Positions 22,037 through 29,820 of a DNA stretch of 41,633 nt are shown one piece after another. Every line of letters begins with the position of its first letter. The first letter of the stretch is position 1. Under the pieces are notes generated by a model, which searched no databases, was not told the DNA's origin, and was given only the letters and a program-made list of their open reading frames with translations. Origin of the DNA: DASYVD01 sp050693035. GTDB lineage: Bacteria > Actinomycetota > UBA4738 > CALAEC01. The stretch is from contig JBOGWB010000054.1 in assembly GCA_050693035.1 (NCBI GenBank), positions 1-41,633 on the forward strand, written 5' to 3'. The position numbers and the translations under genes were made by a program.

Positions 22037-24199
22037 GTGAAGCCGCTCTCTCCCTCTTCGCCCGTGTCCGATGTCGCCGGGTGGGCCCGGCGCTCCCTCC
22101 CGGGACTCTCCCGCCTGGGCGTCGAGACCGTCGCCGACCTCATCCACCACTACCCCCGCCGGTACATCGACCGCTCGGCGGTGGAGCGCATCGGGGATCT
22201 CCGGGTGGGACAGGAGGCGACCATGATCGCCACGATCCGCAAGGTCCATCGGGCGTTCACCCGCCATCGCCGAAGCATCGTGACCGTCACCGTGTGGGAC
22301 GGCTCCGGGTACCTGGACCTTTCTTGGTTCAACCAGGCCTGGCCCGCCACCCGATTCAAGGAGGGGCAGGAGGTGGCCGTTTCGGGGAAGGCAACGGCGT
22401 TCCGGGGCCGGCTGCGGATCCAGAACCCGGCCGTGGAGATCCTCAAGGGCGGAGAGGCCGACCAGGTGCACACGGGAAGGATCGTCCCGGTGCACCCCGC
22501 GGGAGAGGGCGTGTCCACGGGCACGATCCGCCGGCTCGTCCACGATGCGCTCGGCCGGATCCGGCGGATCCCCGACCCGATCCCCTCCGAGATCCACGAG
22601 CGACAGGTACTCATCCCTCTCGACTCCGCCGTGCGCAACATCCATTTCCCGGAAGAACCGGGTGATGAGCGCGTAGCGAGGGACCGACTCAAGTTCGACG
22701 AGCTGTTCGTGCTCGAGCTCGGGGTTGCATTCCGCAAGCATCGCGTGGAGGCGGAGACAGAGGGGGTCGCCCACGACCTGTCGGGCGACCTGGCCGAGCG
22801 GTTCGTCGACGGGCTGCCGTTCAAAGCCACCGCGGCGCAGCGACGGGCCATGGATGAGATCGCCAAGGACATGGCGGCCGGGAAGCCGATGAACCGACTC
22901 CTCCAGGGGGACGTTGGGTCCGGCAAGACCGTGGTTGCTCTGTACGCGGCTCTGATCGCCATCCAGTCCGGGCATCAGGCGGCGATCATGGCTCCCACGG
23001 AGGTGCTGTCGGGCCAGCATTTTCGGAAGGTGGCGGAGCTGCTGACGCCCCTCAGGGCCCGCCGCCTGGACGGAATCGCTTCCAAGGGGAACCCCGCCCA
23101 GGCCGACCTGTTCGATGAGGAACACTCGGGGAGCGAGGGGCCGATCTACGCTCTGCTGACCGCGTCGGTCACCGGCAAGGATCGCGCGGGAGTGCTGGAG
23201 GCGGTGGCTTCCGGAGAGCTCGACCTCCTCGTCGGGACGCATGCGCTCGTCCAGGAGGGAGTGTCGTTCCACGACCTCTCCTTCGCCGTGGTCGACGAGC
23301 AGCACCGGTTCGGCCTCCACCAACGCATCGCCCTCAAAGAGAAGGGTGCCGCCCCCGACGTGCTGATCATGACGGCGACGCCCATCCCCAGGACGCTCGC
23401 CGTCACGTACTACGGCGACCTCGACGTATCGGTGCTCGACGAGCTGCCGGCCGGTCGCCAACCGATCGAGACCCGCGTGGTTCGGTCCCCCGGACAGCGA
23501 GCCGCCGCGTACGACCTCGTTCGAGAGCAGGTCGGCGACGGTCATCAGGCTTTCGTGGTCTGCGCGGCGATCGACGAGGAGAACCGGCTGGAGGTGCGAG
23601 CGGCGGAGAAGGAAGCCGAGCGTCTTTCCACGGACGTCTTCCCGGACCTCCGCATCGGGCTGCTGCATGGGCGGATGCGTCCCAGGGACAAGGACGGCGT
23701 GATGGAGCGGTTCCGTCAGGGCGAGTTCGACGTGCTCATCTCGACGACCGTGATCGAGGTCGGGGTGGACGTCCCCAATGCGACCGTGATGCTGGTCGAG
23801 AACGCCGAGCGGTTCGGCCTGGCCCAGCTCCATCAGTTGCGTGGCCGGATCGGCCGGGGCGCGCATCGCTCGTACTGCGTGCTGTTCGATGAAGCGGCGC
23901 CCGACAACGAAGAAGCCCGGGCCCGGCTCGAGGCCATGGTCCGGACCACCGACGGCTTCGAGCTGGCCGACGAGGACCTTCGCCTGCGCGGCGAGGGGAC
24001 GTTGTTCGATATCCGGCAGTCCGGGATGCCCGATCTGAAGCTGGCGCGCCTGGCGTTCGACACCGAGCTGGTCCGCCGGGCCCGCAAGGAGGCCTTCGAC
24101 CTCGTGGAGTCAGACCCCGAGCTCGGTGGCCATCCGGAGCTGCGCCGGGAGATGGAGCGCCGCTTCGCGGACTCCATCGACTGGCTGTTCCACTCATGA
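22037..24199 (+). CDS. recG: ATP-dependent DNA helicase RecG
   Basis: This protein of about 720 residues acts in replication-fork reversal and Holliday-junction branch migration. The N-terminal wedge and OB region has LPGLSRLGVETVADLIHHYP and VTVTVWDGSGYLDLSWFNQ. The helicase motifs are complete: LLQGDVGSGKTVVALYA (Walker A), APTEVLSGQH, VDEQHRFGLHQR (motif II), TATPIPRTLA (III), STTVIEVGVDVPNATVM (V) and HQLRGRIGRG (VI). GTG 22037 and GTG 22064 are both possible starts, with no strong ribosome-binding site for either. The gene is separated from the divergent lipoprotein gene by about 30 bases. Confidence 0.92.
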   Translation: MKPLSPSSPVSDVAGWARRSLPGLSRLGVETVADLIHHYPRRYIDRSAVERIGDLRVGQEATMIATIRKVHRAFTRHRRSIVTVTVWDGSGYLDLSWFNQAWPATRFKEGQEVAVSGKATAFRGRLRIQNPAVEILKGGEADQVHTGRIVPVHPAGEGVSTGTIRRLVHDALGRIRRIPDPIPSEIHERQVLIPLDSAVRNIHFPEEPGDERVARDRLKFDELFVLELGVAFRKHRVEAETEGVAHDLSGDLAERFVDGLPFKATAAQRRAMDEIAKDMAAGKPMNRLLQGDVGSGKTVVALYAALIAIQSGHQAAIMAPTEVLSGQHFRKVAELLTPLRARRLDGIASKGNPAQADLFDEEHSGSEGPIYALLTASVTGKDRAGVLEAVASGELDLLVGTHALVQEGVSFHDLSFAVVDEQHRFGLHQRIALKEKGAAPDVLIMTATPIPRTLAVTYYGDLDVSVLDELPAGRQPIETRVVRSPGQRAAAYDLVREQVGDGHQAFVVCAAIDEENRLEVRAAEKEAERLSTDVFPDLRIGLLHGRMRPRDKDGVMERFRQGEFDVLISTTVIEVGVDVPNATVMLVENAERFGLAQLHQLRGRIGRGAHRSYCVLFDEAAPDNEEARARLEAMVRTTDGFELADEDLRLRGEGTLFDIRQSGMPDLKLARLAFDTELVRRARKEAFDLVESDPELGGHPELRREMERRFADSIDWLFHS

Positions 24200-24212
24200 G
24201 AGGAGCGTTCCC

Positions 24213-25166
24213 GTGCGGTTCTGTCTGATGATCGAGGGGCAGGAGGGCGTGACCTGGGAGCAATGGCTCTCGCTGGCGCTGGCGTGTGAGGAGCATGGCT
24301 TCGAGGCCCTGTTCACGTCGGATCACTACTACTCGGTGATGGGAGCGCGAGACCGAGGATCGTCGGACGCTTGGGCGGTGCTCGCGGCGCTGGCGGCCCG
24401 GACCGAGCGGGTCCGCCTGGGCACCCTGGTTTCTCCCGTCACGTTCCGCCATCCGACCGTCCTGGCGAAGGCTGCCACCACGGTCGACCACGTCTCCCGG
24501 GGCCGGGCGGAGGTCGGGCTCGGCGCCGGCTGGTGGACCGAGGAACACGAGACCCACGGGTTCCCCTTCCCTCCCGTCGGCGAACGGATCGAGATGCTCG
24601 CCGAGCAGCTCGAGATCGTGCACGGGCTCTTCAAGGAGCCGGTGTTCACCTTCCAGGGAAGCCACTACACGCTTCGGGAGTGTCCCTTCGCGCCCAAGCC
24701 GGTGCAGCACCCGCACCTGCCGGTCATCGTGGGCGGCAAGGGCGGCCCCCGGATCGCCCGGCTGGCCGCGCGGTGGGCCGACGAGTACAACACGTACTTC
24801 GTGGGTTCGGACGAGGCCCGGGAGCGGTTCGCGCGGGTCCGGGAGGCCGTCGAAGCCGAGGGCCGCGACCAGAGCGCTTTCACGACGTCGCTGATGATCG
24901 GCGTGGTGGTTGGGGCCGACCGTGGCGAGCTCCTGCATCGCGTGCAGCGACTCGCGGAGATCGATGGAGCCGATGCCTCGCCGGAGGCGCATCTCGCCGA
25001 CCTGCAGGCACAGGGTTGGGTGGCAGGAACGCCGGAGCAGGCCCTGGAGCGCCTCCACGCCTTCGAGGAGGCCGGGGTGCAGCGGATCATGCTCCAGGAC
25101 CTCCTCGTCGAGGACCTGGAGATGCTGGCACTGCTGGGCTCCGAGGTCTTCCCTCAGGCGGGATGA
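24213..25166 (+). CDS. LLM-class F420-dependent oxidoreductase
   Basis: This 317-residue TIM-barrel protein belongs to the luciferase-like monooxygenase superfamily. It has WEQWLSLALACEEHGFEALF with DHYYS, LGTLVSPVTFRHPTVLAK, VDHVSRGRAEVGLGAGW, HPHLPVIVGGKGGPRIARLAA and a C-terminal GTPEQALERLHAFEEAG. Members near these motifs in actinobacteria use coenzyme F420, in line with the cofC gene in this window. FMN use is the alternative. The substrate is unknown. GAGGAG precedes the GTG start. It overlaps the next gene by four bases (ATGA). Confidence 0.85.
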   Translation: MRFCLMIEGQEGVTWEQWLSLALACEEHGFEALFTSDHYYSVMGARDRGSSDAWAVLAALAARTERVRLGTLVSPVTFRHPTVLAKAATTVDHVSRGRAEVGLGAGWWTEEHETHGFPFPPVGERIEMLAEQLEIVHGLFKEPVFTFQGSHYTLRECPFAPKPVQHPHLPVIVGGKGGPRIARLAARWADEYNTYFVGSDEARERFARVREAVEAEGRDQSAFTTSLMIGVVVGADRGELLHRVQRLAEIDGADASPEAHLADLQAQGWVAGTPEQALERLHAFEEAGVQRIMLQDLLVEDLEMLALLGSEVFPQAG

Positions 25167-25771
25167 AGAAGCACCCGATCTTCGCCCGCGCGTGGGACGT
25201 CCTGATGCGAGTGGCGCCACGGCAGGAGAAGCGCAACCGGGGCGAGCTGGTGGGACCGGCCTCCGGGACGGTCCTCGAGGTCGGGTCTGGCACGGGGGTC
25301 AACTTCCGCCATTACCAGGACGCCCGCGTGGTCGTGGCCCTCGAGCCCGAGCCCACCATGGCCCGGAGGGCGCGCCGCCGATCCGCGGAGGCGGCCGTTC
25401 CGGTGCAGGTTCTTCGAGGTGTGGCCGAGGCCCTTCCGTTCGGCGACGCCGTCTTCGACACCATCGTGGTCTGCAACGTGCTGTGCTCGGTGTCGGATCC
25501 GGTACGCGCCGCCGGCGAGCTGCGCCGGGTGCTCCGCAGGGGGGGCACCGTGCGTTTCTACGAGCACGTCCGGTCCCTCTCGGCTCGGGCCGCCCGCATT
25601 CAGGACACGATCCAGCCTCTCTGGAGCACCGTAGCCGCCGGATGCCACCCCAACCGCAACCCGGTGGCGTTCCTTCGAGCAGCCGGCTTCGAGGTCAGGT
25701 ACCGGCGGCTGTCCGTCGGGCCGTGGTCTCCGGTCCGACCGCACGTGCTGGGAACGGCTCGGATCCGATGA
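25163..25771 (+). CDS. Class I SAM-dependent methyltransferase
   Basis: This 202-residue protein has the SAM-binding motif I VLEVGSGTGVNFRHY, the acidic motif II VVALEPEPTMARRA, motif VLRGVAEALPFGDAVFDTIV and the post-motif ELRRVLRRGGTVRFYEHV. This is the UbiE/type 11 methyltransferase pattern. The target is unknown. It is coupled on both sides by ATGA overlaps with the LLM oxidoreductase and rsmD, and is not part of the usual order of this region, so it may be a recent insertion. Confidence 0.85.
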   Translation: MKKHPIFARAWDVLMRVAPRQEKRNRGELVGPASGTVLEVGSGTGVNFRHYQDARVVVALEPEPTMARRARRRSAEAAVPVQVLRGVAEALPFGDAVFDTIVVCNVLCSVSDPVRAAGELRRVLRRGGTVRFYEHVRSLSARAARIQDTIQPLWSTVAAGCHPNRNPVAFLRAAGFEVRYRRLSVGPWSPVRPHVLGTARIR

Positions 25772-26313
25772 GGGTGATCGCAGGTTCCGCGAAGGGAACC
25801 CGGCTCGCCCCCGTTCCCGGTGGCACCCGGCCGCTCTCGGATCGCGCCCGCGAAGGACTGTTCGCCAGCCTCGGGACCCGCGTGGAGGCCGCCCGCACCG
25901 CCGACCTGTTCGCCGGCACCGGGGCCGTGGGGATCGAGGCCCTGTCGCGAGGCGCGGCGGCGTGCGACTTCGTGGACTCCGGCGCGGGGGCGGTCCGGGG
26001 CATCCGCGAGAACCTGTCTCGCACGAAGTTCGATGGGCCCGCCAGGGTGGTGCGATCCGACGTCCGCCGGTTCCTAGCACGCGAGGACGCCGGGCCCTAC
26101 GACCTGGCGTTCCTGGACCCGCCCTACTCGTTCCCGGAGAAGGCTCTTGCGGCCGTGCTCGAGGCCCTGGCGAAACGGCTTGCGCCGGGTGCCGCGTTCG
26201 TCCTGACCAGGCCCTCCAGGAATCCCAAGCCTGTCGTTCCGCTACACTACGTCGAGACCAAACGCCTGGTATACGGGGACGCCCTGGTCCTCGTCTACCT
26301 GGAGGAACCGTGA
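25768..26313 (+). CDS. rsmD: 16S rRNA (guanine-966-N2)-methyltransferase
   Basis: This 181-residue protein begins MRVIAGSAKGTRLAPVPGG and has the SAM motif ADLFAGTGAVGIEALSRGA and the catalytic DPPY within LAFLDPPYSFPEKA. It methylates G966 of 16S rRNA in the small subunit. It is coupled to its neighbours by ATGA and GTGA overlaps. The coaD gene downstream is the usual partner. Confidence 0.9.
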   Translation: MRVIAGSAKGTRLAPVPGGTRPLSDRAREGLFASLGTRVEAARTADLFAGTGAVGIEALSRGAAACDFVDSGAGAVRGIRENLSRTKFDGPARVVRSDVRRFLAREDAGPYDLAFLDPPYSFPEKALAAVLEALAKRLAPGAAFVLTRPSRNPKPVVPLHYVETKRLVYGDALVLVYLEEP

Positions 26314-26786
26314 GCCTGATCGCACTGTGCCCCGGAACCTTCGACCCCGTCACCAACGGGCACGTCGACGTGATCGAACGGGCTGCCGGCCTGTTCGATC
26401 GGGTGGTGGTGGCCGTGATCGACAATCCGAACAAGGAGCCCCTGTTCACGATGGAAGAGCGCATGGCGATGCTGGAGGAGGCGGCCTCCGGCTTCTCGAA
26501 CGTGGAGGTCGCATCGTTCGGCGGCCTCCTGGTCGATTACGCCCGGGAACGGGGGATCGGGGTCATCGTGAAGGGGCTCCGCGCCGTCACCGACTTCGAC
26601 TACGAGCTCCAGATGGCCCAGATGAACCGGCACCTGTCCGGGGTGGAGACCTGCTTCATCCCCACGAACCCACAGTGGTCGTACCTGTCCTCCTCCTTGG
26701 TCAAGGAAGTGGCGCAGCTCGGTGGGGACGTGGGGGCTCTCGTGCCCGGCCACGTGCTTCCGCTCCTCAAGGAGAAGCTGGGCTAG
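26310..26786 (+). CDS. coaD: Phosphopantetheine adenylyltransferase
   Basis: This 158-residue protein carries LCPGTFDPVTNGHVDVIERA (the TxGH nucleotidyltransferase motif), DNPNKEPLFTMEERMAML, GLRAVTDFDYELQMAQMNR and the C-terminal SYLSSSLVKEVAQLGGDV. It transfers AMP to 4'-phosphopantetheine in coenzyme A synthesis. GTG 26310 overlaps the rsmD stop by four bases. The stop shares one base with the next start (TAGTG). Confidence 0.94.
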   Translation: MSLIALCPGTFDPVTNGHVDVIERAAGLFDRVVVAVIDNPNKEPLFTMEERMAMLEEAASGFSNVEVASFGGLLVDYARERGIGVIVKGLRAVTDFDYELQMAQMNRHLSGVETCFIPTNPQWSYLSSSLVKEVAQLGGDVGALVPGHVLPLLKEKLG

Positions 26787-27340
26787 TGGACATCGCCGCC
26801 CGGATCCAACAGCTCGAGGAGCTCATCACGCAGGCGAAGTCGATGCCCCTGTCCTCGTCGGTCCTGGTGAACCGGGAGGAGGTCCTGGAGCTCGTCCAGG
26901 GGATGCGCGACGCCCTGCCCGAGGAGATCAAACAGGCCCGGTGGGTGGTCAAGGACCGTGAGGAGCTCCTGGCCAAGGCCCGGAGGGACGCTGAGGGCGT
27001 GGTGCAGGAGGGCAGAGAGGAGCAGGCGCAGCTCGTCGCGGAGCAAGAGGTGGTCAAGGAGTCCGCGCGGGAGGCGGAGCGGGTCTTGGGGGAGGCCAGG
27101 GAGGAGGCCCGACAGATCCGCCTGGAAGCGGAGGACTACGTGGACGCCAAGCTGGCATCCTTCGAGATCACCCTGACCAAGGCCCGGGAGCAGCTCGCGA
27201 AGATCGAGATCCAGCTGGGAAGGACCCACGAGCAGGTCGAGAAGGGGCGGCAGCACCTCCGCGGGGCGACGGTGGCCGAGGAGGAGTTCGGAGCGTCGGA
27301 CGAGCAAGAGGACGAGGACGAGGACCAGGTGCCGGAATGA
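26786..27340 (+). CDS. Coiled-coil protein of the coaD-DUF177 operon
   Basis: This 184-residue protein is almost all helix. A short N-terminal domain (residues 1-50, with a DALPEEIKQARWVV segment) is followed by a coiled coil of about 100 residues rich in Glu, Ala, Arg and Gln (KARRDAEGVVQEGREEQAQL and EREAR-type heptads), then a DivIVA-like or ATP-synthase-b-like helix, and an acidic tail EQEDEDEDQVPE. Genes of this kind sit at this position in several actinobacteria. A cell-division or wall-growth scaffold role is plausible but unproven. It is coupled to both neighbours. Confidence 0.75.
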   Translation: MDIAARIQQLEELITQAKSMPLSSSVLVNREEVLELVQGMRDALPEEIKQARWVVKDREELLAKARRDAEGVVQEGREEQAQLVAEQEVVKESAREAERVLGEAREEARQIRLEAEDYVDAKLASFEITLTKAREQLAKIEIQLGRTHEQVEKGRQHLRGATVAEEEFGASDEQEDEDEDQVPE

Positions 27341-27867
27341 GGGAAGAGTCGGAAGTTCAGTCGGCCCGGGCGATCGACGTGCGCGATCTCCTCGCCAGCC
27401 CGGGATCCTCCCGAGAGCTCCACCAGGAGGAGCGGTTCGAGGGACTCGAATCCGAGCTCGCCGAAGTCCCGGCGGACATCCCGATCCGCATCGATGTGCT
27501 GCTCGAGAGCGTGGTGGAGGGCATCCTGGTGACCGGCCCGCTCTCCGGGCGGATCGACTACCTGTGCGCCCGTTGCCTCAAGCCGTTCTCGGGAGACCTC
27601 CGGGTAGAGGTCACCGAGCTGTTCGCGGGTCAGCCCGAAGAGGAAGTCGACGACTACCTCGTCCGCGAGGGGGCGATCGACCTCGAGCCCATGGTCAGGG
27701 ACGCCGTGATGCTGGCGATGCCCTTTTCCCCCCTGTGCCGGGAGGACTGCCTGGGCCTCTGCGAGCGCTGCGGGGGGGACCGGAACCTGGGGGAGTGCGC
27801 CTGCCCGCCGCCGGTGGATGCGCGGTGGGAGCCCCTGGGCCGCCTGGGTCTCGACCGGTCCCCCTGA
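27337..27867 (+). CDS. DUF177 (YceD) family protein, rRNA accumulation factor
   Basis: This 176-residue protein has the DUF177 layout: an N-terminal beta region with RAIDVRDLLASPGSSRELHQ, the CARCLKPFSGDL motif, EEEVDDYLVREGAIDLEPMVRDAV, and a C-terminal CREDCLGLCERCGGDRNLGECAC. The cysteines can bind zinc. The family helps 23S rRNA accumulate and sits directly before rpmF in most bacteria, as here. Its ATG overlaps the upstream stop by four bases. Confidence 0.9.
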   Translation: MREESEVQSARAIDVRDLLASPGSSRELHQEERFEGLESELAEVPADIPIRIDVLLESVVEGILVTGPLSGRIDYLCARCLKPFSGDLRVEVTELFAGQPEEEVDDYLVREGAIDLEPMVRDAVMLAMPFSPLCREDCLGLCERCGGDRNLGECACPPPVDARWEPLGRLGLDRSP

Positions 27868-27889
27868 CACCCTGACAGAAAGGAGCCAC

Positions 27890-28066
27890 GTGGCGGTACC
27901 GAAGCACAAGAAGTCGAGGGCCAGAACGGCCAGTCGCAAGGCCCAGTGGAAGGGCACGCTTCCCACCTACAGCACGTGCCCTCAATGCAGTCAGCCGAAG
28001 CTTCCTCACCGGGTGTGCCCCAATTGCGGGTACTACCGGGGGCGGCAGGCCGTGGAGATGGAGTAG
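27890..28066 (+). CDS. rpmF: 50S ribosomal protein L32
   Basis: This 58-residue protein reads VAVPKHKKSRARTASRKAQW and continues with CPQCSQPKLPHRVCPNCGYY, the four-cysteine zinc-ribbon form of L32. GTG 27890 is supported by AAAGGAG at about six bases upstream. It lies 22 bases after DUF177 and 8 bases before rnc. Confidence 0.96.
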   Translation: MAVPKHKKSRARTASRKAQWKGTLPTYSTCPQCSQPKLPHRVCPNCGYYRGRQAVEME

Positions 28067-28074
28067 GGGACCTT

Positions 28075-28848
28075 TTGCTGAGACAGCTCCGCCGCCTCGA
28101 GCAGGCTCTGGGGACGCGGTTCCGCGACCGGAGGCTGCTGGAGGCGGCGCTCACCCATCGCTCCTACGCCTTCGAGCGGGAGACCGGGATCACCAACGAG
28201 CGTCTCGAGTTCCTGGGCGACGCCGTGCTTGGCCTGGTGGTCACCGATCTCGCCTACCGTTCCTTCCCTGATCTGCCGGAGGGAGAGCTGGCCAAGCTCC
28301 GCGCGGCCACGGTGAACATGACGACGTTGGCCGACGTGGCACGGGAGCTCGGCCTGGGTGGGGAGATCCTCCTGGGCCGGGGGGAGGAGCAGTCCGGCGG
28401 CCGGGACAAGACCAGCATCCTGGCCGACGGGATGGAAGCCATCCTCGGCGCCGTGTACCTCGACCGCGGCCTGAAGTCTTCGTGGCGAGTCATCGAGCGC
28501 CTGTTCTGGCCGCGCATGGCTGCCTACGCTCGTGGCGAGGGGGAGCGGGACTACAAGACGACCCTCCAGGAGTTGGCCGCCCAGGACATCGGAAGCGTTC
28601 CCCAGTACCGGATCCGCGAGGAGGGCCCCGATCACGCGAAGGAGTTCACCGCCACCGTGCTGCTGGGGGGGAAGCCCTACGGCACCGGGCGAGGACGCTC
28701 GAAGAAGGAGGCCGAGCAGCGGGCCGCCCGTGAGGCGTTCGACCACCTCACACGGGAGGGTCCGGGGGAGCTGGCCGACCGCTCGGGGGGAGCGGGGGAG
28801 GGGGTCCAGGGGGGCAGCAGTTCCGCCCGGCGAAGCCGGGCGGAATGA
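28075..28848 (+). CDS. rnc: Ribonuclease III
   Basis: From TTG 28075 (GGGGA upstream) the protein has 257 residues. The catalytic domain has LTHRSYAFERETGITNERLE with FLGDAVLGLVVTDL (the signature), and the second acidic patch GMEAILGAVYLDRG. The double-stranded-RNA binding domain follows (DYKTTLQELAAQD, GKPYGTGRGRSKKEAEQRAA). The C-terminus is a Gly/Ser/Arg-rich tail of unknown role, longer than usual. The enzyme processes rRNA precursors and double-stranded RNA. The start could also be CTG 28078. Confidence 0.92.
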   Translation: MLRQLRRLEQALGTRFRDRRLLEAALTHRSYAFERETGITNERLEFLGDAVLGLVVTDLAYRSFPDLPEGELAKLRAATVNMTTLADVARELGLGGEILLGRGEEQSGGRDKTSILADGMEAILGAVYLDRGLKSSWRVIERLFWPRMAAYARGEGERDYKTTLQELAAQDIGSVPQYRIREEGPDHAKEFTATVLLGGKPYGTGRGRSKKEAEQRAAREAFDHLTREGPGELADRSGGAGEGVQGGSSSARRSRAE

Positions 28849-28913
28849 GGCTGCTCCATTCCCCCTGGCCGAAGGACCTGCCGGAGGCGACGGACTGAGG
28901 AGGGTTGACTAGG

Positions 28914-29756
28914 GTGGAGCTGCCGGAGGTCGAGGTCCTCCGCCGGGATCTGGAGAAGGACGTGGTGGGCCGGCGGATCGCCGCCGTTGAGGTCAAGCGG
29001 AGCAAGAACTCGCGGAGGGTGATCCGGCGCCACAAGGCCCCCAAGGAGCTGCGCGACCGTCTGGTCGGGAAGAAGATCGCGCGTGTGGACCGGCGGGGGA
29101 AGTACATCCTGTTCCACCTGGACGACGGCGACGTGCTGGTGGCGCACATGGGGATGAGCGGCCGGTTCCTGCGGGGCAACAAGCGGGTCGCTCCCATCCA
29201 GCACACCCATGTGATCATCACGTTCGCGCAGGGAGGAGACCTGCGATTCATCGACCCCCGGACGTTCGGCGAGCTGTTCGTGGCCCATGGGGACGAGCTT
29301 GGGAAGGTATCCGAGCTGGCTCACATCGCCATCGACCCCCTGGAGACGACGTTCACCTGGCAGCAGTTCTCGCACATGCTCGCGCAGCGGAAGTCGAAGT
29401 TGAAGTCCTTGCTGATGGACCAGAAGTTCGTGTCCGGCCTCGGCAACATCTACTCCGACGAGGTGCTGTTTGCTGCGGGGCTCCGCCACGACCGGATGTC
29501 GGACGAGCTCTCCTCGCAGGAGGTCCGCCGGCTGTACCGCGGCATGCAGGAGGTGGTCCAGGAGGCGATCCGATTCCGAGGGACTACGCTCGAGGACGAG
29601 GCGTACGTCGATCTGTACGGCAAGCCGGGCGAGTACCAGAGCGAGCTGAAGGTGTACGGGAGGCTGGGGGAGCCCTGCCGGCGCTGCCGGACGCCGATCG
29701 CCGCGGTCAGGATCTCCAACCGGAAGGCCTACTTCTGTCCGCAGTGTCAGAGCTGA
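28914..29756 (+). CDS. mutM: Fpg/MutM-type DNA glycosylase lacking the N-terminal proline
   Basis: This 280-residue protein has the Fpg/Nei fold: the ELPEVEVLRRDLE opening, RGKYILFHL holding the catalytic lysine (about residue 63), GNIYSDEVLFAAG in the helix-two-turn-helix, and a zinc finger CRRC...CPQC with NRKAYFCP. Normal enzymes begin M-P-E-L-P-E, and Pro1 is the Schiff-base nucleophile. Here the codon before GAG is GTG, so the N-terminus is M-E-L-P-E and no proline is available. GAGGAGGG about nine bases before this GTG supports it; an upstream TTG at 28905 gives MTRVEL, also without a proline. Function may be altered. Confidence 0.85.
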   Translation: MELPEVEVLRRDLEKDVVGRRIAAVEVKRSKNSRRVIRRHKAPKELRDRLVGKKIARVDRRGKYILFHLDDGDVLVAHMGMSGRFLRGNKRVAPIQHTHVIITFAQGGDLRFIDPRTFGELFVAHGDELGKVSELAHIAIDPLETTFTWQQFSHMLAQRKSKLKSLLMDQKFVSGLGNIYSDEVLFAAGLRHDRMSDELSSQEVRRLYRGMQEVVQEAIRFRGTTLEDEAYVDLYGKPGEYQSELKVYGRLGEPCRRCRTPIAAVRISNRKAYFCPQCQS

Positions 29757-29820
29757 CCGCGCCCGTCGCTCTTGTGACGATTCCATTCAGCCTCGGGGAG
29801 CCGGCACCGATAAGGAAGAC

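Noticed and set aside
22004..23866. A 620-codon minus-strand frame opposite recG.
   Set aside because: RecG motifs are complete on the other strand; the minus-strand translation has no recognisable domain.
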